This document shows, piece by piece, positions 15,430 through 24,231 of a DNA stretch of 24,832 nt. Origin of the DNA: a virus; IMG/VR virus record IMGVR_UViG_3300006749_000116, positions 1-24,832 of that record; one strand, written 5' to 3'. The notes beneath the pieces were generated by a model. That model saw only the letters and a program-made list of their open reading frames with translations, searched no databases and was not told where the DNA came from. The translations under genes and the position numbers were made by a program. Position 1 is the first letter of the stretch. Each line of letters starts with the position of its first letter.

Positions 15430-18400
15430 GATACACATCCTATTGTTAGTTCATAATCGGTATTTCCCGCAGGAATAATCTTAACAACTGCCTGTGTTGG
15501 GTACTTGGTTGTCTTAGGTACTGATAGTGTTCCGCTAGAAGTAACGGCTCCACTAGTGGTAGTGACACCATTGTATATCACAGTAAAAGTTATATTGCTA
15601 GCAATTAATCCAATCGTGTATGTTAAAACAAAGGCATTACCACTTGCGCCCACATTGCCAAGTTCTACAGTAAACTCTCTAACCACCGCATCATTTGCAT
15701 TAATTTGCGCTCCACAAGGGATAATGGTTTCAGGCATATCAACCTCATTGTCTTTTACAGACAATACATATTCATTCATATAAGGATCATAGCCCCCTAG
15801 TTTTTGTCCATCAAAAGACTCAATAAACCTATCCCTAAACCACGAACGCATACCATAGTTAGATATTACCTCTAGTTTTTCGTTAGTACCCGCACCTGTT
15901 AATTTTAAAACCGCCCCTCTTTTGGCGTCTGTAAAGTAACGATCAAAGCCATATGCGGTAAAGCTTTCTGGATTTAAACTAATACCATACTCTTCGATTC
16001 TTGCAATCTGCTTTCCTAAAACTTCAGGTACTGATGTTATTGCACCACCACCAGCCGCATCTGAAAGTAAATTCTTTCCCGCTTGCACATAACTTATTTT
16101 ATCTTCTTGAAGACAAAGAATATCCGTCTCCCTAGCGTGAAGTTTTTGAATAGAGCCAAAATCTATCTCTAAATCCTTAAAATTAGCTAGTGCTAAATTA
16201 AACTCATTAAGTTTATTTACGTTAGACGTCGGGTTATATACACCGCTATAGGTTAAAGAACTTGCATTGCGTACTTGCTTGTATCCTTCTAAGGAAACAG
16301 AATTTGTTCGGCTTCCTATAGAAACAGAACTTCCTGCAATTAAGTCTTCTATTTTAATACCCTCAACTCCATTGCCAAAGGTATATGCGTTAAAAAAGTC
16401 TAGATTAATAATGGCTGGTTGAGATCCTGTTTGCGTTTGAACATTCCCAGAATGAAATCTATTTGTAATAGAAAAACTTTGAGAACCTTCATAAAAAACA
16501 CCTTCTGCAACAAGAGATGGCCTTGTTTCAAATACTAAAAAGTCTACATCACCACCAGCTGTATAGCTAAAGTTATTAGCAACCACCTTGGCATATAGAC
16601 CTGCTTTTGAAAATATCCCCGTTGCAGCTTCTATCGTTATATCTAAAACTTCAACTTCTACTAGGTTATTTAAAGGGCCTACACCGTCTACCTTACATAC
16701 TAATGTATCTCCTACAGAAAACTTTGTTTGGTTTTCACCCTCTAAAAGCATAAATATGGTATTGGTTACTCCTAAAACTTCAATATCAGATTTTTTTATG
16801 TAAACAGTTTCAAAAGAGCCTTGAGAGACTTGTAGAGCGAATTTATATCTAGTTGCCCATGGCGGGGCAAGGTTGTTTATTGTAGCCTTAAGATAATTTC
16901 TAGTGTCTGATGCGCTTACAGGAACAAATTGAGTATTTGTTTCAGATGTTAATACAGTAGAATTTCTTCCTTCTGCATCCATATATATTAAACCTAACTC
17001 ATAATCTCTATTACTATGAAGCGTTCTATTGTAGTCGCTTTTCATGTAGCTAATAATAGGATTAACAACTTCAACATAAAAAGCTAACTTGTCAGTGCCA
17101 CCAGCAACAACATACATCATAGCAGGAGACTGAAGCCTTACTAAGTTAGGTTGTCCAGAAGTAGAATTTATGTTAAAAGATTGATTATTGGTTCCGCTTC
17201 CGTTAGGCGCAGTTCCAATAAAAGTGCCGTTTTTTTCCCATTTTTTCTCTTGAAAATTATCTTGATTAAATTGATCAATAGGTACAGGGATATCACATCC
17301 AAACTTGTCTCCAAAAGTCAAACCCTTACACAAATTGGGAGTGTTTTGCATTGTTGTGCTACCAATTGCCGCTTGAAAAGATGAACCGTTAGTTATAAAA
17401 TCATATATACTAGAGTAGTTTCCATCTACCGTTATCTGTATAGATGTTCTAAAGGTACTAAACGTACTACTGTCCGTGTAGGTGGGACTAGATGTTCTAG
17501 CTTTAAATTTAAAACCAAGGTCTATTGTTATTATGTCTCCAGTTTGTAGAGTTACATTTGAAAAATTAAACTGAGCAGAGTCGTTTGCCACTGTAAAAGG
17601 TTGAGTGGTAAATCCATCATTATATGACACTCCACTACTTACAACAGAAGCGCCAATTTGATCAGAACTCACAACGGACTCGCTAACTAAATCAGTAGTA
17701 TAGTTTATAAGTAGAGGCTCTCCGTTTGGGTTTGTTACATTGTAACCTTCCACATAGTTACCATAAAATATGCGATTACCCATTTCGGTCTGAGCTTTTG
17801 CTTTTAATGGAACATTATCAAACAACCTCAAGAGCTCGCTCTCCGGTAGCGTTGTAAATACTTTGCTATTGGAAAACTCAACAACTTGAGTAGAGTTATC
17901 TGCCCACCCTTCTTCTTCTTTAGTAAACTTTTGAATAACATTTATAACATTAGAATTACTTTGCTTAAAACATAAGTCTATTCCAATAACACTAGCGGGT
18001 CCTGTGTTAATAGTTATATCGGCGGCGTTAAATGAATTTAACATTCCAACATTAGAATAAATTTCTTCATTAACTTCATAAGGTGAAGGAGCAAATGCCG
18101 CTTCAGAAAATTGAGATAAGGCGCTATATTCTCCATCGCTGTATTTATATCTATAAGCAAAAGATATAAATCGAGTCTCCATAAAATCATCTTGACCAGC
18201 TATGTTTTTTAATGCAAAAGTTGGAGAACTAATTGGAGATGGTCTTAAAACACTAATATCACCTTCAATAAAAGATGTAGGATACTGCCTAGTAACATCA
18301 ATACGACGAGGAGGATTTAAGTCATCTGTAAAAAACAAGAAGTTATCAATTAAGTTTACTCCAGTTATTAAGAACTTAGGGTCAAAGTTTAAAACAGATG

Positions 18401-18737
18401 TAGAGATTAAGTGATAGTTAAGGGCTTGAATGTTGGTATTATACGAAACCACCATGTCTACACCCCTAGTAGGGTCATGTACAAACCAATATAAAGTCTC
18501 TTGCGTTCCGTCCTCATAAGCGCCAATACAGACAGCGTTTGTACTTAAGCTACTTCCGTTATACTCTAGTGTGGTTATCTTAGTATTTCCTTTTGTATTT
18601 TCTAAAGCTCCAATGGTACTTCCTTCAGTTGACCCTAGTCTTACATTTAAAGCATCACGATATTCTCCTAAAGGAAGAATTCTTTCATCGACGCCCTTGT
18701 TCATGCGCCCCTTAAGAAAATTAGTTTTTATGTCCAT
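15426..18737 (-). CDS. Large tail hub / 'muzzle' structural protein, 1103 aa
   Basis: The N-terminus MDIKTNFLKGRMNKGVDERI, then LPLGEYRDALNVRLGSTEGS and GALENTKGN, is the characteristic start of tail hub proteins in P22-gp10-like and crAss-like podoviruses; the muzzle forms the lower tail tube. The rest is beta-rich with many Gly-turns (NLIDNFLFFTDDLNPPRRID, FISFAYRYKYSDGEYSALSQ), consistent with a propeller-like fold. Residues near 980-995 contain the YDPYMNEYVLS motif. The last 90 or so form an Ig-like/beta-sandwich domain ending in LTIGC, a type seen on many Bacteroidota phage tail proteins. The frame is open to a GTG at 18764, but the ATG at 18737, one base after the upstream stop, starts exactly at the family's usual N-terminus. 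Confidence 0.75.
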   Translation of the reverse strand: MDIKTNFLKGRMNKGVDERILPLGEYRDALNVRLGSTEGSTIGALENTKGNTKITTLEYNGSSLSTNAVCIGAYEDGTQETLYWFVHDPTRGVDMVVSYNTNIQALNYHLISTSVLNFDPKFLITGVNLIDNFLFFTDDLNPPRRIDVTRQYPTSFIEGDISVLRPSPISSPTFALKNIAGQDDFMETRFISFAYRYKYSDGEYSALSQFSEAAFAPSPYEVNEEIYSNVGMLNSFNAADITINTGPASVIGIDLCFKQSNSNVINVIQKFTKEEEGWADNSTQVVEFSNSKVFTTLPESELLRLFDNVPLKAKAQTEMGNRIFYGNYVEGYNVTNPNGEPLLINYTTDLVSESVVSSDQIGASVVSSGVSYNDGFTTQPFTVANDSAQFNFSNVTLQTGDIITIDLGFKFKARTSSPTYTDSSTFSTFRTSIQITVDGNYSSIYDFITNGSSFQAAIGSTTMQNTPNLCKGLTFGDKFGCDIPVPIDQFNQDNFQEKKWEKNGTFIGTAPNGSGTNNQSFNINSTSGQPNLVRLQSPAMMYVVAGGTDKLAFYVEVVNPIISYMKSDYNRTLHSNRDYELGLIYMDAEGRNSTVLTSETNTQFVPVSASDTRNYLKATINNLAPPWATRYKFALQVSQGSFETVYIKKSDIEVLGVTNTIFMLLEGENQTKFSVGDTLVCKVDGVGPLNNLVEVEVLDITIEAATGIFSKAGLYAKVVANNFSYTAGGDVDFLVFETRPSLVAEGVFYEGSQSFSITNRFHSGNVQTQTGSQPAIINLDFFNAYTFGNGVEGIKIEDLIAGSSVSIGSRTNSVSLEGYKQVRNASSLTYSGVYNPTSNVNKLNEFNLALANFKDLEIDFGSIQKLHARETDILCLQEDKISYVQAGKNLLSDAAGGGAITSVPEVLGKQIARIEEYGISLNPESFTAYGFDRYFTDAKRGAVLKLTGAGTNEKLEVISNYGMRSWFRDRFIESFDGQKLGGYDPYMNEYVLSVKDNEVDMPETIIPCGAQINANDAVVREFTVELGNVGASGNAFVLTYTIGLIASNITFTVIYNGVTTTSGAVTSSGTLSVPKTTKYPTQAVVKIIPAGNTDYELTIGCVS

Positions 18738-18738
18738 A

Positions 18739-19665
18739 TTACTTAATCCACTTATCTTGACCACGTAAATTCATTAGCAATCGACCAGGGTGAATGTTAC
18801 TGATTCTTATTTTAGCGTTTCGCAGTAATGCTGATTTTTCTTTTCTAGCTCTGTTTACAATATACTCTTGTACGTTTAATTTAGACGTTAAGATGGCATA
18901 TTTAACGTAAGCGTATACATACTCCTCAAAAAGTTTATTTACGCTAATAGAGGCAATGTCTCCACCCTCCATTCCATCAGATACATACTCAAGTATGGCA
19001 ATTTTATCTAGCATACCAGAACTAAAGTTTATAACTCCAGCTTTTTTGTCTATCCTAAAAGTAGGGTTGGCGTTTGCAGTCTCGGTGTTTAGTCCAAACC
19101 TAGCTCCAATATTGTATTCGAAATACCAAGAGCCATCACAACACCATCCTTCCTTGCCATTAAAGTTAGGATTGTTTTCGTTTAGATATATACTTTTCTT
19201 GGTTCCCTTTATTCTGTCTAAATCTAAATTAGAGTATTCAGGCTTTAAAATGTTACCATTCTCATCAAACAATATTCTACTCTCGTTGTCTTGAAGGTAT
19301 GCGCTTGTAGAATTTATCTGAATGTTTTCAGTAAGAGGGAAGATAACCCCATCTCTATATAGAGATACCCTTACCCAGTTCACATAGTCAGACGGCAAGA
19401 CAAATCTTAATTCATTGTCTACGCTTAATTCTAGAGCCTTAATCTCTTTGAAGGCATCATAGTTTAGCTCTTGAATAGCTCGCTTGGCATGAAACAACAC
19501 TTGATATCTCTCTGCATTATTTACCAACTCATTGTTGCCCGCGTATATCGCCATAAAATTATTTACAATATCAGACAGGCTAGTGTACTGATAAGAGCCC
19601 CAATTTGTGTTTTCTGCGGGATTCGCTCCGTTTGTGTAATATTGAAACTGAGTTAAGTATGCCAT
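18739..19665 (-). CDS. Head-tail connector / ring protein, 308 aa
   Basis: Residues about 30-110 (SLSDIVNNFMAIYAGNNELV, RYQVLFHAKRAIQELNYDAF, LRFVLPSDYVNWVRVSLYRD) match the layout of podovirus adaptor or ring proteins that stack below the portal: an N-terminal helical part, then a 'LPSDY' strand motif. The C-terminal part is helical (SVNKLFEEYVYAYVKYAILT, RARKEKSALLRNAKIRISNI). The same 'LPSDY' motif occurs in the upstream 241 aa protein, so the two are probably related stacked rings. It starts 3 bases after its neighbour and is followed by the tail hub gene. Confidence 0.65.
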   Translation of the reverse strand: MAYLTQFQYYTNGANPAENTNWGSYQYTSLSDIVNNFMAIYAGNNELVNNAERYQVLFHAKRAIQELNYDAFKEIKALELSVDNELRFVLPSDYVNWVRVSLYRDGVIFPLTENIQINSTSAYLQDNESRILFDENGNILKPEYSNLDLDRIKGTKKSIYLNENNPNFNGKEGWCCDGSWYFEYNIGARFGLNTETANANPTFRIDKKAGVINFSSGMLDKIAILEYVSDGMEGGDIASISVNKLFEEYVYAYVKYAILTSKLNVQEYIVNRARKEKSALLRNAKIRISNIHPGRLLMNLRGQDKWIK

Positions 19666-19668
19666 GTC

Positions 19669-20394
19669 TTATTTTTCTGATTGAGTTTCTTGCGCTTCTT
19701 GACCTGTTGCAAAGTTTACAACATCCGCCTCTCTTATTGATAGACCTGCGTATTGCAAAATCTTAACTACTAAGCTAGGCTCATCTGTAACTGGCAACTC
19801 AAAGTCTTGATAGTCTGCCGCGGACTGATTAAACACCGGCTCGCCTGAGCTTAGTGTAGACCATGTCCACTTGGGGTCTAAAGGGTTTCTAATATAGTAA
19901 GAGTCTACATTGGTAGCTCCATTAATAGTTGTAGGGTACACCTCTATAATATTACCTCTCTGAACATATACCGGAAAAGCAGTAGTGGGAGCTAATAGGT
20001 TTGTTGCTATTAAGCTTCTTATCTTATTCTCTTCTACCTTCTCTATCTCTACGCCTGGTTGTCCCACTCCGACGGTGTTGTACTGAACAACATTTAAAAG
20101 ATAGTAGTCTGAAGGTAAAGTGTATTTGCTTGTATTAGGGGTGACTTGAGCTAAGGTTGCTGTCTTAGAAAAGGTAGAGATAACCTCTTCATATCCTTTG
20201 CTTATGTCAGGAAGTCCCGTGCCCGACTGACGAGCGTTTTCTTTTACCACCTGATAGTTTAGATTATAAAAATAATCCTCAAAAAGATCCAACTGTGCTT
20301 GCTTAGCAAACAAGTTAAAATCTGAGGGGGATATATATCCGTAGTTATTTTTATTTAATACCGATAGTACAGTATTCCTTACTGAGTTTATCAT
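19669..20394 (-). CDS. Head-tail connector / ring protein, 241 aa
   Basis: The N-terminus is helical (NSVRNTVLSVLNKNNYGYIS, then FNLFAKQAQLDLFEDYFYNL), and is followed by YTLPSDYYLLNVVQYN, a motif common to adaptor proteins in podovirus necks. The middle is beta-rich (FPVYVQRGNIIEVYPTTING) with an IRNPLDPKW turn, and the C-terminus is helical (VVKILQYAGLSIREADVVNF). It opens the tail transcription unit: a terminator and a TATCTTTGT box lie just upstream, 17 bases from the ATG. The role is inferred from motifs and from its position between capsid and tail hub. Confidence 0.62.
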   Translation of the reverse strand: MINSVRNTVLSVLNKNNYGYISPSDFNLFAKQAQLDLFEDYFYNLNYQVVKENARQSGTGLPDISKGYEEVISTFSKTATLAQVTPNTSKYTLPSDYYLLNVVQYNTVGVGQPGVEIEKVEENKIRSLIATNLLAPTTAFPVYVQRGNIIEVYPTTINGATNVDSYYIRNPLDPKWTWSTLSSGEPVFNQSAADYQDFELPVTDEPSLVVKILQYAGLSIREADVVNFATGQEAQETQSEK

Positions 20395-20410
20395 TTTTAA
20401 AAGGTTTTAA

Positions 20411-20418
20411 CAAAGATA
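20411..20418 (-). promoter_or_regulatory. Promoter-like -7 box TATCTTTG
   Basis: The minus strand reads TATCTTTGT, identical to the box at 20794-20801. It lies directly downstream of the terminator at 20422-20450 and 17 bases before the start of the 241 aa ring protein, so transcription of the tail genes can restart here. No good -33 element is visible. Confidence 0.55.
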
Positions 20419-20421
20419 GAC

Positions 20422-20450
20422 AAAAAAAAGAGGCCTCTTTTGAGGCCTCT
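20422..20450 (-). terminator. Intrinsic terminator after the 95 aa gene
   Basis: A perfect 9-base-pair stem (AGAGGCCTC 20429-20437 with GAGGCCTCT 20442-20450) closes a TTTT loop. On the minus strand it is followed by eight U residues (the A run at 20422-20429). It lies 26 bases after the stop codon of the 95 aa gene. Confidence 0.9.
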
Positions 20451-20475
20451 AATTCGTAATAATGAGTGCAATAGA

Positions 20476-20763
20476 TTAAGAGAATGCAGTCATTGTAATT
20501 GAAGTCACAGTCTGACCACTAGGTAGAGCTACTGGTGATACAACATTTGTCCAGCTAGTCTCTGCAGCAACGACTAAAGCGTCATTGATTGCGTCAACCA
20601 AAGCTTGTGTTGAACCAACTGTTACACATACTAGATGATGAGAAACAGACCCTGCTAGGTAAATGTCTAGGCGTGTTGCGCTAGCTCGTTCTACATAAAT
20701 GCCCTCTCCACAAGGAATCAACTCAGTTCCTGCTCCTGTTACTAAAGAAATATATTTTGCCAT
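20476..20763 (-). CDS. Small virion-region protein, 95 aa (decoration or auxiliary protein candidate)
   Basis: It begins MAKYISLVTGAGTELIPCGE and then alternates short strands with one helix (TQALVDAINDALVVAAETSW), ending in strands (SPVALPSGQTVTSITMT). Small proteins of this shape (strands, a DAINDAL helix, strands) occur in the late region of many marine and Bacteroidota phages; their function is not established. It is a single-gene transcription unit with its own promoter-like box upstream and a perfect terminator downstream, which suggests a need for many copies, as for a capsid decoration protein. It is not an IHF-like protein, which crAss-like phages encode nearby. Confidence 0.6.
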   Translation of the reverse strand: MAKYISLVTGAGTELIPCGEGIYVERASATRLDIYLAGSVSHHLVCVTVGSTQALVDAINDALVVAAETSWTNVVSPVALPSGQTVTSITMTAFS

Positions 20764-20793
20764 CAGTTAAAAATGTTAGATGTTAATAAAGTA

Positions 20794-20801
20794 CAAAGAT
20801 A
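20794..20801 (-). promoter_or_regulatory. Promoter-like -7 box TATCTTTG
   Basis: The minus strand reads TATCTTTGT, 30 bases before the ATG of the 95 aa gene and immediately after the U-run of the upstream terminator. It fits the Bacteroidota TAnnTTTG consensus. A -33 TTG is not evident. Confidence 0.55.
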
Positions 20802-20804
20802 CTC

Positions 20805-20832
20805 AAAAAAAAAGACCCCATCTCTGAGGTCT
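20805..20832 (-). terminator. Intrinsic terminator after the 245 aa gene
   Basis: In minus-strand RNA, AGACCUC pairs with GGGGUCU (seven pairs, one G-U) around a six-base loop AGAGAU, followed by nine U residues (A run 20805-20813). It lies 19 bases after the stop codon of the 245 aa gene. Confidence 0.8.
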
Positions 20833-20851
20833 CTCTTTGTGTTTAGGTATT

Positions 20852-21589
20852 TTATTTCTGCTTTTCTAAAAGCTTAAGTGTTTCAACACCCTCGTCACTC
20901 TGCAAATATGAAGCCACAATATAAGTGGCAGACTCCCCAAAAGGAACCGTTAACATTTTTGTTTTGTTATTGGGTAAGTTAAAGTATACGTCTTTGTTTT
21001 TATTACGCATCCCTAGTAGTCCATCTTCAAAGAACTTAGCAACCTTACTCTCTAGCTCAAGCATAGGGTCGTTAAGTAAATCTAAAAACTCAAAAGGGTT
21101 CTGCTTGGCAAAGACCAACACATCTCTTTTTAACTCTGCGGTAGTCATCTTGTCAACAGAAGCGCCTAAGAGAACACGAGATATGTTCTCAAGCATGTCT
21201 AGTGTTAAGCTACGAGCTGCAATCAAAGCATCTACCTCCGCGTCAAGGCTCTGAACCTCTTCTTTAGCCTCAGCCTCTTTGTTAACCTCCACAAATATAT
21301 CACCAAACCCAGGGTGGTAAGATAAAAACTCTTGGAGAACAGGGTTGTCTTTAGGAACATGCAAAAAGCCATCATCAAAGATTATAGGCTCAACAATAGC
21401 AGTTCCATCTTGCTCGTCTTCAAAAGGTGATTTTTGGTTTCTAGCATATCGAAGAGGTCGATTGCTAGTCCCATCAAAATACAATAGAGGCTTACGACGA
21501 GTGTGTCGTGATGCTAGCATAAATGATAATGGTGGGGTTTTTCTTTTTAGGACATAGTTCATGTCCACGGAATTCTTATTTTTTTTCAT
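20852..21589 (-). CDS. Unknown late-region protein, 245 aa
   Basis: The N-terminal half contains RKPLLYFDGTSNRPLRYARN, then SPFEDEQDG, IIFDDGFLHVP and NPVLQEFLSYHPGFG, a pattern I associate with a conserved head-region protein of marine and Bacteroidota phages of unknown function. The middle is acidic and helical (NKEAEAKEEVQSLDAEVDAL), and the C-terminal half is helical with a beta hairpin (KDVYFNLPNNKTKMLTVPFG). It lies between the MCP terminator and its own terminator with no obvious promoter box, so it probably depends on read-through from the capsid gene. An in-frame ATG at residue 10 (MNYVLKRKT) is a possible alternative start. Confidence 0.6.
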   Translation of the reverse strand: MKKNKNSVDMNYVLKRKTPPLSFMLASRHTRRKPLLYFDGTSNRPLRYARNQKSPFEDEQDGTAIVEPIIFDDGFLHVPKDNPVLQEFLSYHPGFGDIFVEVNKEAEAKEEVQSLDAEVDALIAARSLTLDMLENISRVLLGASVDKMTTAELKRDVLVFAKQNPFEFLDLLNDPMLELESKVAKFFEDGLLGMRNKNKDVYFNLPNNKTKMLTVPFGESATYIVASYLQSDEGVETLKLLEKQK

Positions 21590-21611
21590 TAGATATAATT
21601 TAATATGATTT

Positions 21612-21641
21612 AAAAAAAGGGGGAGAGACTAACCCTCCCCC
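21612..21641 (-). terminator. Intrinsic terminator after the major capsid gene
   Basis: A 7-base-pair G/C-rich stem (GGGGGAG 21619-21625 with CTCCCCC 21635-21641) with a nine-base loop is followed on the minus strand by seven U residues. It sits 12 bases after the capsid stop codon. Confidence 0.88.
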
Positions 21642-21652
21642 GTTGAGTTTAT

Positions 21653-23059
21653 TTATCCTTCAAACAAGAAGAAGTTGTTAGCACCTAAAGTACAAACAGC
21701 ACGCTCAGAAAGGTAGTTAACCTCCATTGCGTCAAGGCTACTTGTAGCAGCGCCTCCTGCAGAACCTGTGATCCAAGTCTTATATCGACGATCTTCAGTC
21801 TCTGAAGCACGATATCTAACGTGAAGGAAAGGACGCTTAGCGTTCTTACCAAGGATTTGGTCATAAACAGTAGTAGATCCAGCAGGAACTAAAAGCCCTG
21901 AAATCTTACCAGCATTTAAACCACCACGCATAGTTGGGTCGTTCAAGTATTTCCAGTCAGTCTTATAGAAGTCATAACCACGAGAAAATCCTTTGAAACC
22001 TAAGTTTAAAGCCATCTCTTCGTCATTATCAAACAATCCGTAAGAAGTACCACCTGCTCCATAAGCGTTTTGTGCAGCCAACATATCGTCAACGTCAAAA
22101 CCGAACTGACGGTTTAAGAAAATAACATTCTCTTGGATAGCTCCTTGCTTGTCTAATCTTTCGATCATAGCATCAAAGTCAGCCAATGTAGTTGGATTTC
22201 CTCCAGACCAAACATTACCTCTAGCTCCCACAACGTGGAAGATACCTTCAGATCCTTTGTTTCCAACATCACCTCCAGCAGCGATTGCTCCTGATCCAGC
22301 AACAGCAGGAACAGCCTCAACCATAGCAGTCTCTAGGTAATCCTCAAAACGTAGACGAGTCTCGTGCTCTGATTTCATGTACCATAGGTATCCAGAAGCA
22401 CCATTCTCAGTAGTTACCTCTACCCATCCAATCTGAGCCATGTCAGAACCAGAAACAGCATACTTGTCTTTGATAATGATAGGAGAGTTCTCAAAAATTG
22501 AATCGTCAGCCTCTAAAGACTCAGTCATTCCATTTGTTCCTTTCTTAAATTCAGAACCATAGATAAAGATAGTGAACTTGTCAGTTGTAGCTGCAGTCAT
22601 ACCGTTTGCTTCATAGAAAGCAACAGTGAATTCCTTAGCGGCATAGTCTACTGCGGTTACAATAGCCTTATTAGTTGTTGAAAGAGCATTAGCGGAAAAC
22701 ATAACAGTCTGCCCAACTCTGATAGCGATACCTCCAGTGTTTGGATTAAGCGTATCGTTAACATCAAATGTTGCAGTGTCTGCATTAGTTAAGCCCGATT
22801 TTGGCGTAACATCAACATACTTAGTGTGAAGTCTTCCTTGCTCAGCCCATTTGATAAGGTCAGAGTTAGAAGGCATTTCAGCGCCAACCATTCTCAAGAA
22901 AGAAGCTACGGTACGGTTACCGTATCTCTCAAATTCCTTTTCATAAGTATCAGGAAGATACTGATTCAAGAAATTGAAGTTAGTAATATAATTTGTGGCA
23001 AGCGCTACGCGCTCGGCACTGGGTTGTAAGTCAAACCCGGGAACTGCATCTACAGCCAT
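21653..23059 (-). CDS. Major capsid protein, 468 aa
   Basis: Size, position after the scaffold and composition fit an HK97-fold major capsid protein of the crAss-like/Cellulophaga podovirus type. A helical N-terminus (SAERVALATNYITNFNFLNQ, YEKEFERYGNRTVASFLRMV) leads to a beta-rich insertion at about 95-170 (IAIRVGQTVMFSA, KEFTVAFYEANGM), a long helix at about 228-250, a Gly/Ala-rich loop at 255-270, then AMIERLDKQGAIQENVIFLN and SRGYDFYKTDWKYLND (about 359-374). The C-terminal part (RPFLHVRYRASETEDRRYKT, AMEVNYLSERAVCTLGANNF) fits the A-domain end of such proteins. The gene looks richer in G and C and more regular in codon use than its neighbours, as expected for a highly expressed gene. It has an AT-rich leader without a Shine-Dalgarno site and its own terminator. 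Confidence 0.85.
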   Translation of the reverse strand: MAVDAVPGFDLQPSAERVALATNYITNFNFLNQYLPDTYEKEFERYGNRTVASFLRMVGAEMPSNSDLIKWAEQGRLHTKYVDVTPKSGLTNADTATFDVNDTLNPNTGGIAIRVGQTVMFSANALSTTNKAIVTAVDYAAKEFTVAFYEANGMTAATTDKFTIFIYGSEFKKGTNGMTESLEADDSIFENSPIIIKDKYAVSGSDMAQIGWVEVTTENGASGYLWYMKSEHETRLRFEDYLETAMVEAVPAVAGSGAIAAGGDVGNKGSEGIFHVVGARGNVWSGGNPTTLADFDAMIERLDKQGAIQENVIFLNRQFGFDVDDMLAAQNAYGAGGTSYGLFDNDEEMALNLGFKGFSRGYDFYKTDWKYLNDPTMRGGLNAGKISGLLVPAGSTTVYDQILGKNAKRPFLHVRYRASETEDRRYKTWITGSAGGAATSSLDAMEVNYLSERAVCTLGANNFFLFEG

Positions 23060-23075
23060 AATAATTTATTTTTAA

Positions 23076-24212
23076 TCATTTATTTTTATTTGAACGGATC
23101 CTCAAGCCACGACCAGAGTCACTGCTTACGGACTTCACGTTGAACCCGCCTTTACTAAGAGTCTGTGGCGCTTGCCTAATGTCCATGTTAATGTTCTTAG
23201 ACTTTCTAGCTACATTGTCTACAGCGTCCGCCATGCCTTGTTCATAAAAGAACTTAGCTGCGCGTTCTGGGTTCATCGCCATTGCTAGGGCTTTATGGTA
23301 TCCTTTGGCGTCATCAATAACACCATCCTTATTAACGTACTTTGAAATAAAGTTGTTAAGATCAGATTGAGTCTTTTTGATTTCCGCAGCTTCAGCCGGA
23401 GAGTAGACTATATCCCTATCATTAACCTTGAATTCAAAACCTTTAAATTCGTTATTGAAGTATTCGTCAGTCTTCTTTTGAAACCATTCGTACTTTTTAA
23501 GTTCATCCTCTTGGGCACTTAAAACCTTCGCTTGATATTCCTTGTAAGCATTGATTTCTTCTTGGTCTTTTGTAGAAGCTGCACCCGGGCTTGACTCAAG
23601 AGGGGCTTTATACTTCTCTTTTTGATCCTCAAAAAAGTTCTTTGCTTTAGCAAGTTCTTTTTTCTTAGCTACCTTCTTACGCCTAATGTCTGACTCTTCA
23701 TCAATCTCTTTATCATAACCGAACTCTTCTTCAATCATAAAAGAGATGTCATCACTGTCAAGTCCATCTTCTTTGTTGGCATAATATCTCGCTAAGAGAG
23801 TATTGTCGTCTAGGTCATCAAAGTCTTCATTTAGTTTCATGAAGTCATTAATGCCTCGACCTGTTTCTTTTTTATACTTTAAATAAGCCGACACATCTTC
23901 TGGTAAATCTTCAGCTTGCTCTCTTTCAGAAAACAATTGATCTACAGAGTCAATCTGCTTATCATAGCGGTTTTTAATATATGAAAGAACGTCTTCCTCT
24001 TTAAGTGAGGAACTCTCTTTTTCAGCTTCTACAACCGGAGCCTCCTTTGGTGTTTCCTCTGGAGCTTCCTTTATGGTTGCTTCTTCTGTATTCTTTTCTG
24101 AGGTCGTTTCTCCTTGAGAAATTTCCTCTTCGTGTTTGGCTAACAATTCGTTTTCAACTTCTTGAACAGACTTTGTTTGAGCCTCACCGACTTCTCTTAC
24201 TTTTATTTCCAT
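23076..24212 (-). CDS. Probable capsid scaffolding protein, 378 aa
   Basis: The protein is long, very Glu/Lys-rich and helical, with a low-complexity acidic N-terminal third (EEATIKEAPEETPKEAPVVE), helical acidic segments (LPEDVSAYLKYKKETGRGIN, then DFMKLNEDFDDLDDN), a Lys-rich helix (RRKKVAKKKELAKAKNFFED) and a basic C-terminal end (GLRIRSNKNK). Scaffolding proteins commonly end in a short basic helix that binds coat protein. It lies directly before the capsid gene (16-base gap) and after the portal. No protease motif is visible. A promoter-like box lies 20 bases upstream. The call rests on position and composition. Confidence 0.72.
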   Translation of the reverse strand: MEIKVREVGEAQTKSVQEVENELLAKHEEEISQGETTSEKNTEEATIKEAPEETPKEAPVVEAEKESSSLKEEDVLSYIKNRYDKQIDSVDQLFSEREQAEDLPEDVSAYLKYKKETGRGINDFMKLNEDFDDLDDNTLLARYYANKEDGLDSDDISFMIEEEFGYDKEIDEESDIRRKKVAKKKELAKAKNFFEDQKEKYKAPLESSPGAASTKDQEEINAYKEYQAKVLSAQEDELKKYEWFQKKTDEYFNNEFKGFEFKVNDRDIVYSPAEAAEIKKTQSDLNNFISKYVNKDGVIDDAKGYHKALAMAMNPERAAKFFYEQGMADAVDNVARKSKNINMDIRQAPQTLSKGGFNVKSVSSDSGRGLRIRSNKNK

Positions 24213-24231
24213 GGATTTAATTTAATTGATA

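Noticed and set aside
24005-24220. Leu-rich 71-codon + strand frame near the scaffold start
   Set aside because: Its Leu runs mirror the Glu/Lys codons of the scaffold gene on the other strand; it looks like a shadow.
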